Below are positions 26,940 through 34,988 of a DNA stretch of 64,000 bases, piece after piece (position 1 is the first letter of the stretch; each line of letters opens with the position of its first letter). Source of the stretch: Candidatus Binatia bacterium (lineage in GTDB: Bacteria; Desulfobacterota; Binatia; Bin18); contig JAJEFA010000018.1 of the NCBI GenBank assembly GCA_022820725.1, forward strand, positions 1 to 64,000, read 5' to 3'. The position numbers were made by a program, and so were the translations under genes. Below the pieces are notes generated by a model. The model was given only the letters and a program-made list of their open reading frames with translations. It did not search any database and had not been told where the DNA came from.

Positions 26940-28063
26940 ACGCACTCCGCCCCACAGCAGGAGAGGTCATCGAGATACATGCCCCAATTTCGGTACTCTT
27001 CCAAATCTTTCGCCGGCAGCCCTAACGAGGTCGCAATTGCTTTGGCGACCACGGCGAATCGTTGTCGATACTTGAAGATAAAGCAGAAGACGTAATTGTT
27101 ATGGCGAACTGCGGGGCCGCAGAGAAACACTCCCGGTACGATGGTCGATTCATCGTGTTCGCTCAGAAGCGGAGAGCCATCGTCGCGTCGTTCAAACAAA
27201 TCCGCGACTAACTTGTGACTCCCCCCAAATCCACCTGCCAATAGTGGCGGCACGCGGGTCTGAAACCGCTGCCCGTCCCGAGCCGTGACTTCATACATGG
27301 CGTCCACGCGAGTGACCGATTCGATAGGTGTGTGCGGAAACAGTTCTACTTGCTCAACAAACCGGTCTTCACGCATCCGTTCGAGCGTAAACGGGGAAAG
27401 CGCGACACTGGGATCGGAACTCTCGTCCTCCCACGGGCAACCCTTGTCGAACAACCGCACTCGTTTGTCGCGACACGCCAGGTGGTAGGCCACGTCGACA
27501 CCACTTTCGTAGCCACCCACAACGATAAAGTCGTCACCGTCAAGCTCTTCATAGCTGGCGATGGTCGCGGTGTGGCGACACAATTGGCTACCAACAAACC
27601 CGCTTAAGCGTGGGTATTGGAACTCGCCAGCGGCCCAAATGACGTGCTTGGCTTGCAAGGTTTCGTCGGCCGTATCGAGGCGAAAGCCGTCGCCAACCTT
27701 TGTTACCCGCATCACGTCGGTATCCGGGCGTACAGGTACCTCAAAGAATCGTGCGACTGCACGCAAATATCTCACGTACTCTTTACCCGTCGGATGCTCG
27801 ACCCCCAGACTGAACGCGGGTGAAGTTCCAATCGCGATCGAGTTCAAATCGATCATGCCAATCGAATTGGTTGGGTACGAGGGCGTGATGAAGCGAGTCT
27901 CGGCCGGCCATGAGGCGAACGATGCGCCGACCGTGCGACGCTCGGAAACTATGAAGTTCTCGATGCCAGCATGCTTGAGAGCCACCGCGGCCCCCACGCC
28001 TGCGGCACCGGCGCCGACGACCACTACGTCATAGACGATTTTACTACTCTCAGTGCCGACCAT
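26933..28063 (-). CDS. FAD/NAD(P)-dependent oxidoreductase with Cys-rich C-terminus
   Basis: The 376-residue flavoprotein has an N-terminal FAD motif VVVVGAGAAGVGAAVAL, a second dinucleotide motif FIVVGGYESGVDVAYHL, and FLCGPAVRHNNYVFCFIFKYRQRF near the end. It belongs to the YpdA-like/thioredoxin-reductase-like flavoproteins. The last 15 residues hold CC-x3-C-x-C, which could bind metal or take part in thiol transfer. AGGAGG is 5 nt before the ATG. It lies between hupE and CobW fragments, so a role in metal or thiol homeostasis is a fair inference. Confidence 0.8.
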   Translation of the reverse strand: MVGTESSKIVYDVVVVGAGAAGVGAAVALKHAGIENFIVSERRTVGASFASWPAETRFITPSYPTNSIGMIDLNSIAIGTSPAFSLGVEHPTGKEYVRYLRAVARFFEVPVRPDTDVMRVTKVGDGFRLDTADETLQAKHVIWAAGEFQYPRLSGFVGSQLCRHTATIASYEELDGDDFIVVGGYESGVDVAYHLACRDKRVRLFDKGCPWEDESSDPSVALSPFTLERMREDRFVEQVELFPHTPIESVTRVDAMYEVTARDGQRFQTRVPPLLAGGFGGSHKLVADLFERRDDGSPLLSEHDESTIVPGVFLCGPAVRHNNYVFCFIFKYRQRFAVVAKAIATSLGLPAKDLEEYRNWGMYLDDLSCCGAECVC

Positions 28064-28150
28064 GCGACTCCTCCTGTCGACATTACGGATGAGACAGTTT
28101 CGATCATGCTGACTCCTCGGCCATGCGGCGGGCCCGGTCCGGGGTCTGGC

Positions 28151-28197
28151 TTGGGATTCCTAGACAGCCAGACCCAATATATTGAAGACGAGGCCTT
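28151..28197. repeat. 47-bp direct repeat, copy 2 (3' end of hupE)
   Basis: This is the intact copy of the repeat at 26105-26151 (45 of 47 bases equal). It covers the last codons and stop of hupE plus 9 bases beyond. The two copies are 2.05 kb apart in the same orientation and bracket the flavoprotein, membrane protein, CobW remnant and WD40 fragment. Confidence 0.75.
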
Positions 28198-28813
28198 CGA
28201 TATTCTCAAGCATGAGAAACGCGCCGACACCGGCAACAACAGCGCCGGCGAGGCGGGCATGAATATGTTTGGCCTCGGTCGCCTTCAGCAGATTGTGAAC
28301 AACAAATCCGGCCAGGAGTGCCAAGCCGTATTGCAGAAGGCCAAGCCCGACCAAATAGCCCGCCAGAACGGCCACGCCAGCCCCTGCTTCCTGGGCCGCG
28401 ATCGTGTCGCCAAAGGCTGATCCGTGGAAAAGGCCGAAAACCGCGAAAAGTCCAACAGCCGGAGTAAGACCCGTGGTACGACCGGACAAAAGGATGCCGC
28501 CGACAACGAGAAGCGAAATGCCGATCACAAATTCCTTGACAGGAAGGCCAATGCCAAAACTCATCAGCAGGCAGCCAAGCATCATCGCACCAATATACGC
28601 GGCCGTTGCCAGTTGCGCGCGGCCGGTGTAAAGCGCCGCAATGCCAACGGCGATGACGAAGAAAAGATGATCAAAGCCCAAGAGCGGATGTCCAACGCCG
28701 GATAAGAGCCCGTCGGTGAGCGTTTCCATTGACCCGCCACCGAGCGGGTGGTGCGCAAAGGCCGGAACCGCACTTATGGTGAAAACGACCGCGGCTAAAA
28801 GATATCTATTCAT
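28160..28813 (-). CDS. hupE: HupE/UreJ-family membrane metal-transport protein
   Basis: The 217-residue product has a signal sequence ending VPAFA, followed at once by HHPLGGGSMETLTDGLLSGVGHPLLGFDHLFF, the His/Asp-rich signature of HupE/UreJ nickel (or cobalt) permeases. About six membrane helices follow. GGGGAAG precedes the ATG. A 7-7-7 palindrome overlaps the promoter region. A CobW C-terminal remnant lies directly upstream. Nickel or cobalt uptake is the family role; zinc- or cobalt-linked use is possible given CobW. Confidence 0.88.
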   Translation of the reverse strand: MNRYLLAAVVFTISAVPAFAHHPLGGGSMETLTDGLLSGVGHPLLGFDHLFFVIAVGIAALYTGRAQLATAAYIGAMMLGCLLMSFGIGLPVKEFVIGISLLVVGGILLSGRTTGLTPAVGLFAVFGLFHGSAFGDTIAAQEAGAGVAVLAGYLVGLGLLQYGLALLAGFVVHNLLKATEAKHIHARLAGAVVAGVGAFLMLENIEGLVFNILGLAV

Positions 28814-28850
28814 TTTTTCTTCCCCTTTTATTCGGTGCGTGAGAATTTAT

Positions 28851-28871
28851 TATTGCATAATGATTGCAATA
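28851..28871. promoter_or_regulatory. Palindromic operator upstream of hupE
   Basis: TATTGCA-N7-TGCAATA is a perfect inverted repeat of 7-bp arms inside an AT-rich promoter stretch 38 bp before hupE. Its size and AT content recall Fur/Zur-family sites, which would suit a metal transporter next to CobW. The exact regulator is not readable. Confidence 0.55.
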
Positions 28872-28929
28872 GAAACTTTATTACAACAATGGTCGGGGGA
28901 TTGTCAAGCTGACCCGGATTACCGTGGCT

Positions 28930-29150
28930 CTAGGGTGGTACGAGACAAGAGTCGAGCGCAGCAAGAAGCGCCGGGCGGTCAAACGTCGCGCCAATAAACA
29001 CCAGATGATCCTGAGGTTGTGAGGTCAGGGATGCTTGTCCGATAAAAGACTCTTTCCCGTTCGTTTTTGCCCCTTGAGCTAGGTATCCCTCCCGAATGAG
29101 AACAACGATCTGAATTATTCCATCAGGCGAGCTCGGTTCACACCCTGCGG
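28930..29150 (-). pseudogene. 5'-truncated CobW/COG0523 GTPase gene
   Basis: An open frame with no start codon runs into DHLVFIGATFDRPALLAALDSCLV-stop (TAG at 28930-28932), the typical ending of CobW C-terminal domains. The GTPase domain is absent and the frame meets a TAG at its upstream end beside the DUF169 gene. It therefore is a 3' remnant. Together with the fragment at 26612 it shows that CobW and HupE genes were once paired here more than once. Confidence 0.6.
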
Positions 29151-29151
29151 C

Positions 29152-29955
29152 CTACTTAACGTCTTTGTAGCTGAAGCCCAGGCCCGCTCGTGCGTCGCTC
29201 TGGATGCCGTACTGGGGAATAGGGTAGGACAGCCCGTTCTTGGCCAGCCGGGCCAGCCCCTCCAGGGTTTTCGGCAGGTAGTGGGGCGGCATGGCCATCA
29301 GCAGTTCATCCTCAAGCACGCCCCCGTAGCGCCGCTCGGCATAGCACGGAATCGAGACGCTCGGCTCTCCGGTCAGCTTGGCCCGCCCCCAGGAGTCCGC
29401 ACAGGCCGACTCGCCCACGCTGCCCCACTGCAATTTTCTATAGCCCGTCCATTGCAGGCCGTTGATCAGCAGAATCATCTGGGCCGGGGTGGCGTAAATC
29501 AGACAGATATCCGGCGGGTTGAGCCGACCCGACACCAGCGGCGAGACCGCCAGGGCCTGATAGCGGCCGTAAGGCACGACATCCATAGCCTGTTGGTGTG
29601 CGGCCGAGTCCTGCTCGGTCTCAAACCACACTCCGGCCATGGTTTTGCCGCACCGCCACTCCTCGTCCTGGGGGGCGAGACCCAACACAGCCGAGCACTG
29701 GCTGCCGACCAGGTCCTTTACCGTCAGGCCGACAGTCCAGTTGAGCCGGGCGGCTTGGGCGACGAGCTGGTCGGCGGTGTGGATATTCTTGGGACGCCGG
29801 ATTCTGGGAACCGCCTCCATATCCTCAATCGAGGTGAACCACTTCATGCCGATCGGTGTAGCGCGCAGGTGGAGACGGCGGTTGAGTTCATCGATCAGCG
29901 CGGGCCAGTCATAGCTCGGCTGCTCCTGGGTGGTGGAAGTTGATGGCTGTGTCAT
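29152..29955 (-). CDS. DUF169-family protein (COG2043), Cys-rich
   Basis: The 267-residue product matches the DUF169 pattern: an N-terminal helical part (WPALIDELNRRLHLRATPIGMKW), several conserved Cys (GSQCSAVLGLAP, WRCGKTMAG, ESACADSWG, VSIPCYAERR) and a Pro-rich end. The family has no established biochemical role; the Cys pattern would allow a metal or FeS centre. AGGAGGG precedes the ATG at 29955. It is divergent from the catabolic operon and the two operator copies lie between them, so it probably shares that control. Confidence 0.75.
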   Translation of the reverse strand: MTQPSTSTTQEQPSYDWPALIDELNRRLHLRATPIGMKWFTSIEDMEAVPRIRRPKNIHTADQLVAQAARLNWTVGLTVKDLVGSQCSAVLGLAPQDEEWRCGKTMAGVWFETEQDSAAHQQAMDVVPYGRYQALAVSPLVSGRLNPPDICLIYATPAQMILLINGLQWTGYRKLQWGSVGESACADSWGRAKLTGEPSVSIPCYAERRYGGVLEDELLMAMPPHYLPKTLEGLARLAKNGLSYPIPQYGIQSDARAGLGFSYKDVK

Positions 29956-30094
29956 AATCTGCCCTCCTATCGTGTGTGTAGCACGGCCCTGACGGGCTAG
30001 CCACTCGGCCTTGCCCTGGGGCGGCTGGACCGGGACCCAGCGACAAGTGCCGCGAGTCGAGTGGGCAGTCATGCGGGAACGGATGATGATGTGA

Positions 30095-30145
30095 AACTTG
30101 ACGTTTGTCCAGTTTCTCTGATACAAACTTGACGCTTGTCCAGTT
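30095..30145. promoter_or_regulatory. Palindromic operators, copies 2 and 3
   Basis: AACTTGACGTTTGTCCAGTT (30095-30114) and AACTTGACGCTTGTCCAGTT (30126-30145) lie in tandem, centres 31 bp apart (about three helical turns), just before the operon at 30191 and between it and the divergent DUF169 gene. They differ from the site at the TetR gene by one and two bases. The TTGAC in each may also serve as a -35 element, so repressor and polymerase could compete. Confidence 0.72.
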
Positions 30146-30190
30146 AGAACAATTTGACAAGATTACATGGAAAGCAAGGAGGTCTCAGAC

Positions 30191-31420
30191 ATGACAACGA
30201 ATCCAACCGAGCGTCAACAGCGCCTTATTGATATGGCCGCGGAGCATGCCGACGATTTCAAATTACGGGTGGCCGAGCACGACGCGGATAGCAGCTTCCC
30301 GCATGAAAATGTGGCAGCCATGAAGGCGTCTGGTTATACCGCGCTCATCGTGCCGGAAGAGTTGGGCGGCGCCGGTGCCACGCCACTCGATATTGCGCTG
30401 GCCCAGGAACGGCTGGCCTACGGCGACCTGCCCATGGCCATCGCCGTCAATATGCACCATATCGTGGTCGCCATTCTGGCCGACTTGTGGCGGCTCAATC
30501 AGAAGGGTGAGGGGCCACAGGTGGACGCTCTGGAGCCCATGCTCAGGGCAACGGTGACCGACGGCCTGATTTTCGGGGGACCGGTCAGCGATCCAAAAAT
30601 GAACAGTTCGGTCGGCTTTGCCGGCATCAATGACACCACCCGTCAGGCGACCAGAGTGGACGGCGGCTACCGGCTGAACGGCAAAAGCGGCTTCGGCACC
30701 ATGTCTGCGGGAGCCGATTATCTGCTGACGACCGCCCGTTATGAAGACCCGGATAACGGTCCGCAATGCCTGCTGTGCTTTTTTCCGACCACGGATGAGG
30801 GCGTCGAAATTCAGTCCAACTGGGACACGATGAGCATCCGTTCTTCGCAGAGCAATGACGTGGTCTGGAATAATGTGTTCGTCCCTGACGAGGCCGCGGT
30901 GTTACGACCGGCCCAAAGCTGGGACGCCATCGCCGACATTACCGCCTCATGGTGGGTGGCCTCCGGACCGGCGTGTTATATCGGTCTGGCCCAGGCGGCG
31001 CGCGATTACGCCATGAACTGGGTTGCCGGACGCACCCAGCAGCCGTTTGACCAGCCCATGACCCACTATCCGAGCAATCAACTCCTGGCTGCGGACATGG
31101 AAATCGGCCTGCGCTCGGCGCGCGCCATGCTGCATCGGGCCGTTGCCGCCCACGATGACGTTAACGTGCGGACCCAGGAAGACCTCATCAATCTGATCTC
31201 CTGTTTTCAGTTTGTAATGGAATCCTGCGTTCAGGTCGTTGATAAGGCCATGCGCATGGTCGGCGGCGCGGCCCTGTTCAAGAAGAATCCCATGGAACAG
31301 ATGTACCGAGACGTGCGGGCCGCGGTCATTCATCAGCCCTTTGCCGGCATGGAAGGCAAAGCCCTGCTCGGCCGGCGAACCTTCGGCCTGCCCGTGTACA
31401 CCAGCCCGCGCTTTGTGTGA
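30191..31420 (+). CDS. Acyl-CoA dehydrogenase-like flavoprotein
   Basis: The 409-residue product has the acyl-CoA dehydrogenase fold: YTALIVPEELGGAGATPLDIALAQERLAYGD, a middle beta domain with YRLNGKSGFGTMSAGADYL, and a C-terminal helical domain with DKAMRMVGGAALFKKNPMEQMYRDVRAA. The catalytic Glu of true dehydrogenases is not evident, and the ending resembles the DszC/HpaB-like flavin monooxygenase side of the family. It may oxidise or hydroxylate the substrate. GGAGG lies 9 nt before the ATG at 30191. It is the first gene of a seven-gene operon behind the tandem operators. Confidence 0.82.
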   Translation: MTTNPTERQQRLIDMAAEHADDFKLRVAEHDADSSFPHENVAAMKASGYTALIVPEELGGAGATPLDIALAQERLAYGDLPMAIAVNMHHIVVAILADLWRLNQKGEGPQVDALEPMLRATVTDGLIFGGPVSDPKMNSSVGFAGINDTTRQATRVDGGYRLNGKSGFGTMSAGADYLLTTARYEDPDNGPQCLLCFFPTTDEGVEIQSNWDTMSIRSSQSNDVVWNNVFVPDEAAVLRPAQSWDAIADITASWWVASGPACYIGLAQAARDYAMNWVAGRTQQPFDQPMTHYPSNQLLAADMEIGLRSARAMLHRAVAAHDDVNVRTQEDLINLISCFQFVMESCVQVVDKAMRMVGGAALFKKNPMEQMYRDVRAAVIHQPFAGMEGKALLGRRTFGLPVYTSPRFV

Positions 31421-31441
31421 GGAAGGAAAGGAAAAACGGAT

Positions 31442-32941
31442 ATGAGCAACCCCAATCCCAACACCCCAGATATCGAACGTACCCTGCAAGACCCACGTAT
31501 CGTTATTATTGGCGCGGGCATGGCCGGCATTCTGTCCGCCATCAAGTTTCGTGAGGCCGGCTACGATAATTTCGTCATCTATGAGAAGTCAGACGCCCTG
31601 GGCGGCACCTGGCGGGCGAACACCTATCCGGGACTGGCCTGCGACGTACCGGCGCATTCGTATACCTACTCTTTTGAGCCTAACCCGGACTGGAGTCAGG
31701 TGTTTGCCCCGGGTCCTGAGATTCGGACCTATTTCGAGAATATCGCTCGGAAGTACGCCGTTGTAGACCGCGTCCGCTTTGAGGAAGAGATTACGGCCTG
31801 CGAATTCATTGACGGCCGCTGGCAGATTCGGACCAGTAAGGGACGTGAAGACCAGGCGGATATCATCATTGCCGCCACCGGCGTCCTGCACCATCCCAAT
31901 AGGCAGGACTTCCCCGGTCTCGACACCTTCGAGGGTGCGCACTTCCACAGCGCCGAGTGGGACCACAGTGTCCCGCTGGACGGCGCGCGTGTCGGTGTGA
32001 TCGGCACCGGCTCGACTGCCATCCAGATTACCACTGCCCTGGTTGAGCGCGTGGCCCGCTACACGTTATTCCAGCGGACCGCGCAGTGGGTCTTCAAAAT
32101 GGAGAACGACGCCTACGCGGCTGCCGAGCGCGCTGCGTTTGCCAACGACCTCCAGAAAATCTACGCATTACGCGAAGAACAGAAGGAGTTTTTTGAAAAT
32201 TTTAGTAAGGCGGTCATTGATTCTGATTCCCCCGAGATGAAGGAGATTGAGGCCGTCTGCCTGGCCAACCTTGAAGATACGGTGAAAGACCCGGAATTAC
32301 GCGAGAAACTCCGTCCAAATTATCGGGCGGCGTGTAAGCGTTTGATTCTGTCCCCCAACTTCTATGAGTGCATTCAGCACCCGAACGCGGAACTCGTGGT
32401 CTCCGGCATTGAAGCTGTCGAACCCCAGGGCGTCCGGACCAAGGACGGCAAACTGCACGAACTGGACGTCCTTGTCTTGGCGACCGGCTTCCGGGCCGAC
32501 CGTTTTATCCGGCCGACTCTGGTGCGCGGCCGGGGCGGCGTTGATCTCGACGACGTATGGGCGGACCACCCGGTCGCCTATCTCTCAATTTCCGTCCCGG
32601 AGTTCCCGAACTTTTTTATGCTGAACGGTCCCAACGGTCCGGTCGGTAACTTTTCCTTGATCCGCATCGCCGAACTGCAACTGGGCTATATCCTGCAACT
32701 CATGGAAAAAATACGAACGGGGGAGTGCCGGGAAATCAGTGCCAGTCGCCCGGCCACGGACGACTACGAGCGAGCTCGCGCGCAGGCCGCCAAGAAATCG
32801 ATCTGGGCGACGGGCTGTAATAGCTGGTATCTGGACAAGCACGGTGTGCCGGCAAGCTGGCCCTGGTCTCAGGCCCATTTTGACGCCGAGATGGCCGCGC
32901 CCAAACTTGAAGCCTACGATGTTGTCTCAAGCGGGCGGTAG
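31442..32941 (+). CDS. Baeyer-Villiger-type flavin monooxygenase
   Basis: The 499-residue product has an N-terminal FAD motif (IVIIGAGMAGILSAIKF), the BVMO fingerprint FEGAHFHSAEWD (FxGxxxHxxxW type) and a second NADPH motif (VGVIGTGSTAIQ). Additional family markers are YEKSDALGGTWRANTYPGLACDVPAHSY and VLATGF. Such enzymes insert oxygen next to a ketone to give an ester or lactone. It follows the acyl-CoA dehydrogenase-like gene by 21 bp. A 119-bp gap with palindromes follows before the dioxygenase genes. Confidence 0.9.
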   Translation: MSNPNPNTPDIERTLQDPRIVIIGAGMAGILSAIKFREAGYDNFVIYEKSDALGGTWRANTYPGLACDVPAHSYTYSFEPNPDWSQVFAPGPEIRTYFENIARKYAVVDRVRFEEEITACEFIDGRWQIRTSKGREDQADIIIAATGVLHHPNRQDFPGLDTFEGAHFHSAEWDHSVPLDGARVGVIGTGSTAIQITTALVERVARYTLFQRTAQWVFKMENDAYAAAERAAFANDLQKIYALREEQKEFFENFSKAVIDSDSPEMKEIEAVCLANLEDTVKDPELREKLRPNYRAACKRLILSPNFYECIQHPNAELVVSGIEAVEPQGVRTKDGKLHELDVLVLATGFRADRFIRPTLVRGRGGVDLDDVWADHPVAYLSISVPEFPNFFMLNGPNGPVGNFSLIRIAELQLGYILQLMEKIRTGECREISASRPATDDYERARAQAAKKSIWATGCNSWYLDKHGVPASWPWSQAHFDAEMAAPKLEAYDVVSSGR

Positions 32942-32978
32942 TGTGGGGCTGCCTGCGTAGCCCGTGTTGAACATCCAT

Positions 32979-33025
32979 GGTTGACAGTCAACCCGAACCG
33001 GGCCACAGTTTGACAGGGGACTGTG
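32979..33025 (+). promoter_or_regulatory. Internal regulatory region with two palindromes
   Basis: The gap between the BVMO and Rieske genes holds a perfect inverted repeat GGTTGAC-A-GTCAACC (32979-32993) and a second one, CACAGT-N10-ACTGTG (33004-33025). Each overlaps a TTGACA that could act as -35. This suggests a secondary promoter with its own operator for the dioxygenase part of the operon. No good -10 is obvious. Confidence 0.45.
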
Positions 33026-33060
33026 ACCGGAAACGTAACGATTCGGGAGGAATTGCAGAC

Positions 33061-34476
33061 ATGAGCATCCAGACTGTTGGCTCAGTTGCATCCGGTACCG
33101 GCTTGAACGACCGGCAACCGATGGGAGACCTTGATCGGGACGTGCATGACTACATTATGGACCAGCCCGAGCAGGGCGTGTTTACGGTGGACCGGGACGT
33201 ATTCCGGGACCCGCGCGTCTTTGACCTGGAGATGCAGCACATCTTCGAGGGCAGTTGGACCTACCTGGCGCACGAGAGCCAGCTTGCCCGGCCCCACGAT
33301 TTTTTTACGACCAGCATGGGCCGCCAGCCGGTCCTCCTCATGCGCGACAAGGCCGGGAAGATCGGCGCGTTCATTAACGCCTGCCCGCACCGAGGGGCCA
33401 CCGTATGCCTGCTCAAACGCGGAAACCAGCGGGTGTTGACCTGTCCGTATCACGGCTGGTCGTTCAATACTGCCGGCGGGCTGATCAGCATCAAGGACCA
33501 TGCCAATGGTGCCTATCCGACCGCGTTCGAGGAGCAGCCGCACGGCCTCACTCCCATCGCCCGGCTGGCCAATTACAAAGGCTTTCTGTTCGGCTCGCTC
33601 AATGCCGACGTACCCGCCCTCGAAGATCACCTGGCCGCGGCCCTGCCGATCATTGACATGCTGGCCGACCAGGCTCCGGACGGCTGGGAGGTGGTCGCCG
33701 GTAGCGCGGATTACACCTATCACGGCAACTGGAAACTCCAGGTGGAAAACGGTGTAGACGGCTATCATTTCGACGTGGTCCACCGCACCTTTGTGGGTGT
33801 CGTCCAGCGCCGGGCGCGCTCGGGCACGGATGAGGTGCAATCCCTGGACGCCGAACGTCTGGACGCCCCGACCAGTGCGACCGGCTGTTACGACCTGGGC
33901 AACGGCCACACCCTGCTGTGGACCGACTACCCCAACCCGCAGGTCCGGCCCTCGTACGCCCAGCGGGAGGCCCTGTGCGCCCAATATGGGGAAGCGCAGG
34001 CGCGCTGGATGGTCGAACGGCTGCGCAACCTGTTGCTCTACCCCAACGTGTTTCTGATGGATCAGATCTCTGCTCAGATTCGGGTCGTCATCCCGCTGGC
34101 GGTCGATAAGACCCTGGTCTCGACCTACTGTCTTGCGCCGGTGGGCGAGGCTCCCGAGACGCGGGCGCACCGGCTGCGTCAGTACGAAGACTTTTTCAAC
34201 GCCAGCGGGGTTGGTACCCCGGACGACTTGGCTGCGTTCGAGGCCTGCCAGCGCGGCTTTAACGGCCACCAGGTGCGCTGGCAGCAGGGCTATGTACGTG
34301 GCACCGGCCGGACCGTGTCGGGTGCCGATGCCGAAGCCCGCTCGGTTGGCCTGCAACCGATCGCCAGCAGCGGCAACTTTCAGGACGAGATTATTTTTCA
34401 GGGCCAGTACCGGCGCTGGCTGGCCCTCATGAGCCAGGGTCAGGAAGCCACCCGCGGAAACGGCCATGCCGGCTGA
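33061..34476 (+). CDS. Rieske ring-hydroxylating dioxygenase, alpha subunit
   Basis: The 471-residue catalytic subunit has the Rieske [2Fe-2S] ligands C108-H110 (CPHRG) and C128-H131 (CPYHGW). The mononuclear iron site is in NGVDGYHFDVVHRTF (Asp and two His). It resembles benzoate- or anthranilate-type large subunits that add O2 to an aromatic ring. The start at 33061 has GGGAGG 10 nt upstream; the longer frame from 32977 runs into the palindrome region. It overlaps the beta subunit gene by 11 bases. No ferredoxin or reductase gene is in the window, so electrons come from elsewhere. Confidence 0.92.
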   Translation: MSIQTVGSVASGTGLNDRQPMGDLDRDVHDYIMDQPEQGVFTVDRDVFRDPRVFDLEMQHIFEGSWTYLAHESQLARPHDFFTTSMGRQPVLLMRDKAGKIGAFINACPHRGATVCLLKRGNQRVLTCPYHGWSFNTAGGLISIKDHANGAYPTAFEEQPHGLTPIARLANYKGFLFGSLNADVPALEDHLAAALPIIDMLADQAPDGWEVVAGSADYTYHGNWKLQVENGVDGYHFDVVHRTFVGVVQRRARSGTDEVQSLDAERLDAPTSATGCYDLGNGHTLLWTDYPNPQVRPSYAQREALCAQYGEAQARWMVERLRNLLLYPNVFLMDQISAQIRVVIPLAVDKTLVSTYCLAPVGEAPETRAHRLRQYEDFFNASGVGTPDDLAAFEACQRGFNGHQVRWQQGYVRGTGRTVSGADAEARSVGLQPIASSGNFQDEIIFQGQYRRWLALMSQGQEATRGNGHAG

Positions 34477-34963
34477 TCTACTGGCGCGCTGCACCCAGCT
34501 CGTGTCTGACGAGGCCGCCTGTCTGGACCAGCGCCGCTGGGCGGACTGGCTGGCCCTGTACGCCGATGACGCGGAATACTGGGTACCGGCCTGGACCGAT
34601 GACGGTCGACCCACGAACGATCCGCAGACCGAGCTGTCGCTGATCTACTACAACAGCAAGGCCGGCCTGGAAGACCGGGTCTGGCGGATCGAGTCGGGCC
34701 TGTCACCGGCCTCTCAGCCCCTGGACCGGACCTGCCACCTGATTACCAATATCCGTCTCACGAACGAGGACGCTGACCGACCGGGCGTGGCGGCGCACTG
34801 GCAGGTGAACGCCTACAAGCCCGGGAAACAGCGGTCGTTTCTCTATTACGGCTTTTATGAGTATGTGTTCCGGCGAACGCCGGAGGGCTATCGGATCGCC
34901 AAGAAGAAGATCACTCTCTTAAACGACATTGTTGAGGGGGTGTTGGATATCTACCATATATAA
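34466..34963 (+). CDS. Rieske ring-hydroxylating dioxygenase, beta subunit
   Basis: The 165-residue small subunit has the SnoaL-like cone fold typical of aromatic dioxygenase beta chains: DEAACLDQRRWADWLALYADDAEYWVPAW near the N-terminus and YRIAKKKITLLNDI near the end. It is structural and supports the alpha hexamer. The 11-base overlap with the alpha gene indicates coupled translation in fixed ratio. The P450 gene follows 25 bp on. Confidence 0.9.
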   Translation: MPADLLARCTQLVSDEAACLDQRRWADWLALYADDAEYWVPAWTDDGRPTNDPQTELSLIYYNSKAGLEDRVWRIESGLSPASQPLDRTCHLITNIRLTNEDADRPGVAAHWQVNAYKPGKQRSFLYYGFYEYVFRRTPEGYRIAKKKITLLNDIVEGVLDIYHI

Positions 34964-34988
34964 ACACGCCTGCTGACGAGAGAGATGT

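Noticed and set aside
26933..26950. TGA after the Cys-rich end of the flavoprotein read as selenocysteine
   Set aside because: The codons beyond the TGA look unrelated to the protein, and an overlapping downstream gene starts there. No hairpin was evident, so a normal stop is more likely.
33082..34614. 510-codon ORF on the minus strand opposite the Rieske alpha gene
   Set aside because: It is fully antisense to a gene with all Rieske and iron motifs, has no recognisable domain, and such long shadows arise from GC-rich third positions.
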